NCBI GenBank assembly: GCA_019059635.1
Contig: JAGVRJ010000007.1
Coordinates: forward strand, 62,001 to 126,000
Length of the DNA stretch: 64,000 bases
From: Proales similis
Lineage: Eukaryota; Rotifera; Eurotatoria; Ploima; Proalidae
Direction: 5' to 3'
The stretch's first letter is position 1. Each line of letters starts with the position of its first letter. Positions 58,504 through 64,000 of this stretch are shown piece after piece. The notes beneath the pieces are model-generated. The model saw only the letters and a list, made by a program, of their open reading frames with translations. It was not told where the DNA came from and ran no database searches. The translations under genes and the position numbers were made by a program.

Positions 58504-60399
58504 ATGTTCAAAAATCAACGAAACAACAAGAGCCCCTCATCTGAGGTTGAAGACTTGGAAAGAATGAACGAAAAGTTTATGCAATTCCTGCAGGACTTGA
58601 CAAGCGCTCAACAAGAAGATTTAGACTTGGCCGAGTTTTTAGCCGACTCCGAATGGCAAAACAGATTCAACGAAGCCTTCGAACTGTTCTTCAAGCTGGA
58701 TGATAATTCAATTATTCAAAATGAGCAGCTCGATGGCCTCGTTCGGATAATAGCTGCCTTCTCAGAGCATGCGGCTCTATACTTGGAACAGGCAGGAGCA
58801 AGCGCATCTCCGATCACTCATGCAATTGAGCTAACTCAAAACATCGGACTATGGTCCATACGGGCTCGTCGCCATTTGGCCAAGGATTTGATTGGCCCAT
58901 TTTTCAAGCTTCTCCAAGACACCCAATTCGTTCTCGAGTGTTTCGTCAACTACCCTTCGCTACTGGTCCATATCTCCGGCAATTTGGCAAATTTCAGCCA
59001 ATTCACAAGCGAGACAAGGAGTTTGTTTGAAGAATCGGACGCTGAAAAGTCGATTTGTAGATTTTTGCTTTACTACAGCGCTCAGCTTGAAAATCATTCG
59101 GTGCTGGAATATAATCTAATCGCAGTGCTGGTTGACCTGTATGACGACGGCGAGCTCACAGATATTCCTCATCTGGATCACTTCATGCAACGTCTCTTTG
59201 CTCTAATGAGCTCGACCGCCCAAGCTCTAAGCTCAGACGAACCTCCTGAACAAGACGAGTATGAAATAATCGAGAACGGTCAAATCAAAATGGTGAAAAG
59301 CAACTTCAATGACCCAAGCGAGCCATTTCTTTTAGATCTGCTGACTCAATTGCATCGCTTGTCTCTGAACGACTCAATCAAACATGAAATATTCGACCAG
59401 CTCGATACACTCGAACTGGTCATTGAGCTAGGCACCGAATACGAGCGTCTGTATGCCTTGCGGGTCGTTACTCAACTTTGCTTTTCTCCGTCAATATGCG
59501 AACGAATTTTGACAGATCGCAGCCAGTTTGCTGTCTACGTGCAAAACTTCAATCCTGAATCGCATGATTCACAGTCAAGTGCGATCGTAGAAATGAATCG
59601 TCTGAGAGAGAAAATTCTCACTTTTCTTAATCCCGATCGACAGAGCAGGGGAGCGCCGCCTACCAACGAAGAAAAATACGAGACGAGTGAGAAGACAAGA
59701 CTCATGATTAGCTACCAGTGGGACCAGCAGCAGTTCTGCTTGAAACTAAAAGAGTCACTTCAGCGCCTTGGTTTTCAAGTTTGGATGGACTTGGACCAAA
59801 TGCGTGGCAACATTTTGGATCAAATGGCGCATGCCGTGGAGACAAGTGACACTGTACTCGTTTGTGTGACAGACAAGTATCGTCTGAGTGAGAACTGTCA
59901 GTACGAGGCCAAGTATGCGAACAAGTTGCGCAAAAGTATCGTGCCTGTCATATTGGAGAAGGGTGCTCAGCATCTGGGTGGCTGGCTTGGTTTGTTGATG
60001 AGCGATCGGATTTATGTCAACTTTGTAAATCAAGACTTTGACCTCGCATTGAGCAATTTACTCAGAGAGCTTGACAAATCCAACAATTTAGAGCCTGGTT
60101 CAGAAAAAGTTGGAAAGCAGGCGGAAATGAGCACGCAGAGCGGCGGTTGCTCTATGGGCGAGAACACGATAAGTCCACTCGATTGGGACAAGAAAAAAGT
60201 AAACGAATGGCTGAGAAGAGAAGCGCCTGATGAAATACTGCCTTCGTTGTTCAATAATTATGACGGAAAAACACTTGGGCAGCTCAGTAAATTCAACCCT
60301 GAATTTTTGTTGAACCGGCTCGAATCACAGGCGAACTGCTCGATTCCGCTTCATCTGTTCCTGGGCTTTGTGGAAAAATTGACCAAACTTTTCGCCTAG
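58504..60399 (+). CDS. ARM-like / TIR / SAM protein, putative NAD-cleaving TIR
   Basis: A 631-residue intronless protein. Residues about 70-380 are helical and leucine-rich, as in armadillo-type repeats. The TIR domain starts at LMISYQWD (Met401) and includes LGFQVWMDLDQMRGN, ETSDTVLVCVTDKYRLS, NCQYEAKYA and IVPVILE. Glu468 in QYEA falls where SARM1 and bacterial TIR NADases keep their catalytic Glu, before the conserved IVPVI strand. A SAM domain closes the protein (about 557-631, VNEWLRREAPDEILPSLF). SARM1 has ARM, two SAMs, then TIR; here the TIR comes before a single SAM. No signal peptide or membrane helix is present, so it should be cytosolic. NAD hydrolysis is inferred from the motif, not shown. 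A scaffold role without catalysis is the alternative. Confidence 0.88.
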   Translation: MFKNQRNNKSPSSEVEDLERMNEKFMQFLQDLTSAQQEDLDLAEFLADSEWQNRFNEAFELFFKLDDNSIIQNEQLDGLVRIIAAFSEHAALYLEQAGASASPITHAIELTQNIGLWSIRARRHLAKDLIGPFFKLLQDTQFVLECFVNYPSLLVHISGNLANFSQFTSETRSLFEESDAEKSICRFLLYYSAQLENHSVLEYNLIAVLVDLYDDGELTDIPHLDHFMQRLFALMSSTAQALSSDEPPEQDEYEIIENGQIKMVKSNFNDPSEPFLLDLLTQLHRLSLNDSIKHEIFDQLDTLELVIELGTEYERLYALRVVTQLCFSPSICERILTDRSQFAVYVQNFNPESHDSQSSAIVEMNRLREKILTFLNPDRQSRGAPPTNEEKYETSEKTRLMISYQWDQQQFCLKLKESLQRLGFQVWMDLDQMRGNILDQMAHAVETSDTVLVCVTDKYRLSENCQYEAKYANKLRKSIVPVILEKGAQHLGGWLGLLMSDRIYVNFVNQDFDLALSNLLRELDKSNNLEPGSEKVGKQAEMSTQSGGCSMGENTISPLDWDKKKVNEWLRREAPDEILPSLFNNYDGKTLGQLSKFNPEFLLNRLESQANCSIPLHLFLGFVEKLTKLFA

Positions 60400-60539
60400 C
60401 TAGGTCAATCTGCATTCAAAAAAGCCGTTCGAGCTGAAAATGGACGCTCAAAAAAATATATGGAATTCACAAAAGATCAAATAAAAATCAGAAATAAACG
60501 AGTAAAAAATGAAATGAAAAACTGCGAATTGAGAGGTTG
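60400..60539. other. Convergent 3' ends of TIR-SAM and GT14 genes
   Basis: 140 bp between stops. AATAAA-like motifs near 60479-60498 would end the TIR-SAM transcript. Nothing else is seen. Confidence 0.45.
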
Positions 60540-62039
60540 CTAGGGCTTAGCTCGTCGTGCACACCTCGACTTGAGAGAGTAGGGCTGAACGAATATGAGG
60601 CGGCAGTAGTCGATGATGTTTATGGCGTGGCGGGCGGCCACCTTCTGCGCAAGCCACTCTTCCATGCACTGGTAAGAGACGGGGTCGAACGAGAGGAGCA
60701 TTTTGTTGAGAAAGAACTCTTTGCGTGTGATAAGTTCGGGAAGGTCTTCGAGCGAGAAGACGCAAACGTTGTGGCGAAGGATGCCTTGGCAAGGGTACGA
60801 GCCCTTCCAGGCAATGAACCGGGACCGACTAGGTATCACCGCTCGGCTGGGATCTAAATGGAAGTGAACGATGGGCTGAGTTGATCGTCTGATCTGGTCG
60901 GTTAACAAACCTCTGAATCCGCCGGGAGGATTGAACTGCGTGTTGTATTGAAGCGTTGCCCAGAACCACTCGTCAGGGCTGTAGGTGTCACGCGCCCATT
61001 CAAGCAGATCGCCGACAAACTTGTTTTCCATCACGTAGTGCACGAACGGCCGACTGAAGGCGCAGTAGGCGATTCCCTTGACGATGGTGAAGTTGTGCGG
61101 CACTGGCGCTTTTCTCTGCCTCGTTCGAACAATCCGTTCGAGGCGGTCGTCTGAGCGGGCGCGCACCTGCCAGCTGTATTCGACCCGCTCGAGAGGCACG
61201 TGCTTCATCACTTCGATGTCGTTCGCTCCGTTGTAGGCGCGTAGGATGCGCACGAGCTCATAGTTTGTGCGTATGGGAAACTCGGTGCTTGCCACGTTGA
61301 GCATGTACTTCCAGTCGGTTCGATTCTGCCCCAATAGATCAAACATGCAGTTGAGGTCCGCCTGGAGTCGACTGAAGCTGGCGTAAACCACCCGTTCCAG
61401 CTTGCTTGCAATGAAGACGTTCGGAAAACAGTTGACAATCGAGCGAACCGCACGCTTGAACGACTCGCTGCTCTTGGCGTCCACGTGAACGCAGTAGACA
61501 TTCTGAGGCCGGTAAATTGCGCGAAGAAGGCGCTCGAGCTGCTCGACATGTTCGAAAGTGAGTATGGAGTAGGCGAGCGGAAAAGAGAGCTCAGATTCGT
61601 CAATCAGATGTTGATCGTAGCCGCCGACGGCCCGAAAAGCGGCGCATTCGCTTGCATCTAGCTCGAAATTAGAGTCGGGCAAGAGAGGCACGTTGCCCTC
61701 GTTGTCTCTGGCCGAGTCAAGTAATTGCTTCGCACGCCGAACTTCACTTTCTTCCCATTCGATCAGCGACTGACAATCCACTGCGTACTTTTGGCGGCTG
61801 ATTCTGCGGCTAAAATTCAAATAAGTCTCGTCCGTGGTTCTTTGGCCCAATGAAGGAAGCACCACAATCTCCTCCTCCAACTTGTTGTCTCGAAGTTTTT
61901 CGTAGAGAATGTACGAATTCGACATGCAGATCCATATCAGAGTGGCCAGTAAAAACAGCCAGACGAGATTCCTGATTTGCTTTCTCGTTTTGCTCGGCTT
62001 TTGCCGCCATCTGCTACAGTGATGGCTAAAACAGCTCAT
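60540..62039 (-). CDS. GT14 beta-1,6-N-acetylglucosaminyltransferase (core-2 GlcNAc-transferase type)
   Basis: An intronless type II Golgi enzyme of 499 residues from the first ATG at 62039; the reading frame is open to 62111 but has no ATG there. A basic cytoplasmic part is followed by one anchor helix (NLVWLFLLATLIWICMS). The GT14 catalytic domain has FPLAYSILTFEHVEQLERLL, YCVHVDAKSS, VFIASKLERVVYASFSRLQA, WKYMLNVASTEFPIRTN and DTYSPDEWFWATLQ. The Glu of SPDE matches the catalytic base known in mouse core-2 GlcNAc-transferase. There is no DXD motif, as expected for this metal-independent family. It should branch mucin-type O-glycans in the Golgi lumen. The exact acceptor cannot be told from sequence; xylosyltransferase is less likely because its extra C-terminal domain is absent. 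Confidence 0.88.
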   Translation of the reverse strand: MSCFSHHCSRWRQKPSKTRKQIRNLVWLFLLATLIWICMSNSYILYEKLRDNKLEEEIVVLPSLGQRTTDETYLNFSRRISRQKYAVDCQSLIEWEESEVRRAKQLLDSARDNEGNVPLLPDSNFELDASECAAFRAVGGYDQHLIDESELSFPLAYSILTFEHVEQLERLLRAIYRPQNVYCVHVDAKSSESFKRAVRSIVNCFPNVFIASKLERVVYASFSRLQADLNCMFDLLGQNRTDWKYMLNVASTEFPIRTNYELVRILRAYNGANDIEVMKHVPLERVEYSWQVRARSDDRLERIVRTRQRKAPVPHNFTIVKGIAYCAFSRPFVHYVMENKFVGDLLEWARDTYSPDEWFWATLQYNTQFNPPGGFRGLLTDQIRRSTQPIVHFHLDPSRAVIPSRSRFIAWKGSYPCQGILRHNVCVFSLEDLPELITRKEFFLNKMLLSFDPVSYQCMEEWLAQKVAARHAINIIDYCRLIFVQPYSLKSRCARRAKP

Positions 62040-62901
62040 TAAATTTAAACACAACTGGCCTTTGCTTCGGATGCTAGCCGCAGTTGGCGCTCTCTCTCTC
62101 CTTTTTTTCACTGATGGTTCTCGTCGCTGCCTCGTTTCTAATCTCTAAACAACTTCGGTTGAATTAGCAAATTACCCTCCCAAACGCTTGAGTTAAACTC
62201 GTTTGCCCAGGCTCTGCTTGATTTTTCAACTTGAAAAGCGAAGCCTTTTCGCACTCTTTTCGACAAATTATTTATTTCGTCCATTCTCAGGTTTGCTTTT
62301 TAAAATTGATTGTGTCCCATTTAATTAACATAGCATCGAATCAGGTTACTTCAAGAGTAAGTTGAAACGGGACTTTTTTTAATATGGATTGTCGGTTGGT
62401 TGGTTTTTGCCTCGTTTGAGCCCAAACTAAATATCCTCTCTCACTTCAGTTTGCCCGTTGTTTTCGTTTTTTTTTCTTCATCGCGCACTCATTTTTGTTC
62501 TTTCGCTTGATCTTTCTTCTTTTCAAATCGATTTATGTCAAGCGCGTTCCGTTTGCTTTCATAAATTCTTTGCTCCGTTCACTCCTATACGGCCCCCGCT
62601 CTCTCCTTTTCTTGTCAAATACTTGTTGATATTCTCGCGTTCGAGCAAATTTCTTTAAGAGAGTCTATTTAACCTTATTTGCTTTTGTTGACGAGCTACG
62701 ATCAAAGCGTTTGAGGCGCTGGTTTGATATTCAAATTCATTATGCTGAGCTACAGACAACGAGGCTTTTTTTTTCAAGTTTTTCGTTCAAGTTAGATTAT
62801 TTCTGTCTTATTTTAGCCTCAGTCTAGGGCTCCATATTGGGCATGTTTAGTAATTATCTAAGAATTTATTGTTCATTTCTTGGAAAATAGTCTCAGAGGG
62901 G
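62040..62901. other. Region between GT14 and the coiled-coil gene
   Basis: About 860 bp, T-rich on the plus strand, holding the GT14 5' side and the coiled-coil gene 3' UTR. The frame at 62458-62658 is low-complexity T-rich sequence and is not called. Confidence 0.45.
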
Positions 62902-63995
62902 CTAGTCTTCGCCTTCGCTCGAGCTCTCCACGTCGTAGGTTTCAAATTCTCTAAGACGATCGATCTCAATCACTCTTTTTCTATTTCGCTGGTATTCCTC
63001 TTCTTCTCGGATCTGCTCGATTAGAGTGTTCTTCCAGTTGCGTATTTTGGAGGTCATCGAGTCCTCGCGAGTGTCTATCTTGAGCGAATGCATGTCGTGT
63101 GATGTATGCATTGCATTTGTGACCACGTCTTTGTCCACGTACAAGTCTCTCAGTTCGTCCGATAGCTCATCGCCTATTTCGCCCTTTATCACTCTGTCCA
63201 GTATGTTCATGCACAGTTCCTGCATCTTCTCGAAGTGAATGCCTTCCAGGTCTCTCAGCTGGCTGAAGTAGCCCTGCACGTTCTCGACGAAATTCTCCAC
63301 GAGCTCGTCCAAGCTGCGCTCAAACTCTTTGATCAGCTCCTGGTGTTTGAAATCAACATTCAAGATGAATAATTGGTCTTGAGACGCAAACCAAATTTTA
63401 CCTCAAGCTGCTCGACCAAAAGAACTTCGAGATTCAAGAGCTTCTTTGACAACTTGTCCACCTCTCGAGTGTACTGCTCGTACAAATCCTCGCGCTGCTG
63501 GTCTTCCAGAACTCTCAGTTCTTCCCTTGTCTTGGCGATCAGAATGAAAATAAAGATGTGAAGCGAATCAGCCCGATGGGCATTTACTTTTTCTTTGTAT
63601 TGGTTGAACTCGTTTATGAGCTGAGTTGCCTCCAATGTGTTTTGGTTTTTGGTCTCGTTCAGGCACTTTTGAAATTCGTCTATTTCGACCTTGCGCACCA
63701 AATGCTGCTGTTTGCCATAGTCGTACATCTGATGACAGACTTCGAGAAATTTTTCTCTAAATTCGCCCACAAGCTCGTCGACGCCCGGTGTCTGGTTGTA
63801 ATTCTTTCCGTCCGTGTCTTCCTCGTATAGGCTTTTGAATAGATCGTCCGAGTCGAGACCTTCCACGTACGCTTCAACGTTCTCCTCGTTTCTTCGCTTT
63901 TGTTCGGCCTGTTCTCGTTTCTTTTTGTCGCTCACTTCTTCGCTGTTGCTCAACTGGCCGATGTCGATCTCGAACTTCTTCATGCCCTCCACTCT
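62902..63995 (-). CDS. Coiled-coil protein, unassigned, possibly partial at the 5' end
   Basis: Three exons read in phase over two short introns. They encode about 320 residues of charged, heptad-like sequence with no catalytic motif: KREQAEQKRRNEENVEAY, VEIDEFQKCLNETKNQ, then YKEK/TREELRVLEDQQRED, and after the second intron ELIKEFERSLDELVENF. It ends in SLKIDTREDSMTSKIRNWK, EYQRNRKRVIEIDRLREFE and an acidic tail with stop at 62902. The arrangement recalls axonemal coiled-coil proteins, but I do not recognise a family. At the right edge a CTAG splice-acceptor-like sequence precedes the open frame, so upstream exons may lie beyond the window. If not, the start is the ATG at about 63983 (MKKFEIDIGQL). 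Confidence 0.7.
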
Positions 63996-64000
63996 CTAGT

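Noticed and set aside
62040-62111. Longer 523-residue version of the GT14 protein
   Set aside because: The frame is open to 62111, but the first codon there is GTG and the first ATG is at 62039.

Overview
The window is nuclear DNA from an animal with a compact genome. Genes are packed with little space between them. Almost all introns I could place are about 55-62 nt, and reading frames are recovered only after removing them. The gene set is bilaterian: PAR6, netrin, a signal-peptide cadherin, calpain, TRAPPC8, VAC14, RRP12 and GSKIP. The sequence does not fix the phylum. A miniaturised marine invertebrate with very short introns would fit, but that is inference.

Layout, left to right. 1-8.2 kb holds SLC66A2/PQLC1 (-), PAR6 (-), GSKIP (-) and TRAPPC8 (+); the last two start 113 bp apart, head to head. 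8.4-28.0 kb is a minus-strand array of M1 (gluzincin) aminopeptidases. I read five complete catalytic units in three genes. Gene I (27975-20488) has a membrane anchor, a Ser/Thr-rich stalk and two fused units. Gene II (20115-12597) has a signal peptide and two fused units. Gene III (12163-8361) has a membrane anchor and one unit. All five units keep the GAMEN motif and the HEXXH zinc site, and I located the second zinc Glu (NEG) in each. Inside the array, GC-rich stretches of about 790 bp are almost identical between units of the same type, introns included, while the flanks are diverged and AT-rich. This is the pattern expected of recent gene conversion.

29.4-33.5 kb is netrin (-), with two consecutive phase-compatible LE-2 exons and a Thr-rich linker before the NTR domain. 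About 3.6 kb with no gene I can support follows. 37.2-41.5 kb holds an MPV17-family gene (+) and a classical-catalytic calpain without EF hands (-). 42.0-50.2 kb holds RRP12 (+) and VAC14 (+). 50.5-57.7 kb is a divergent cadherin (-). 58.5-60.4 kb is an intronless ARM-like/TIR/SAM protein (+) with the putative NADase glutamate conserved. 60.5-62.0 kb is an intronless GT14 N-acetylglucosaminyltransferase (-). 62.9 kb to the end is the 3' part of a coiled-coil gene (-).

The genes do not form one pathway. Small functional groups are membrane traffic and endolysosome (TRAPPC8, VAC14, SLC66A2), polarity, guidance and adhesion (PAR6, netrin, cadherin), ribosome export (RRP12), and surface or secreted peptide digestion (the M1 array). 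The most unusual items are the fused two-unit aminopeptidases with their conversion tracts, the doubled netrin LE-2 exon and the TIR-SAM protein.
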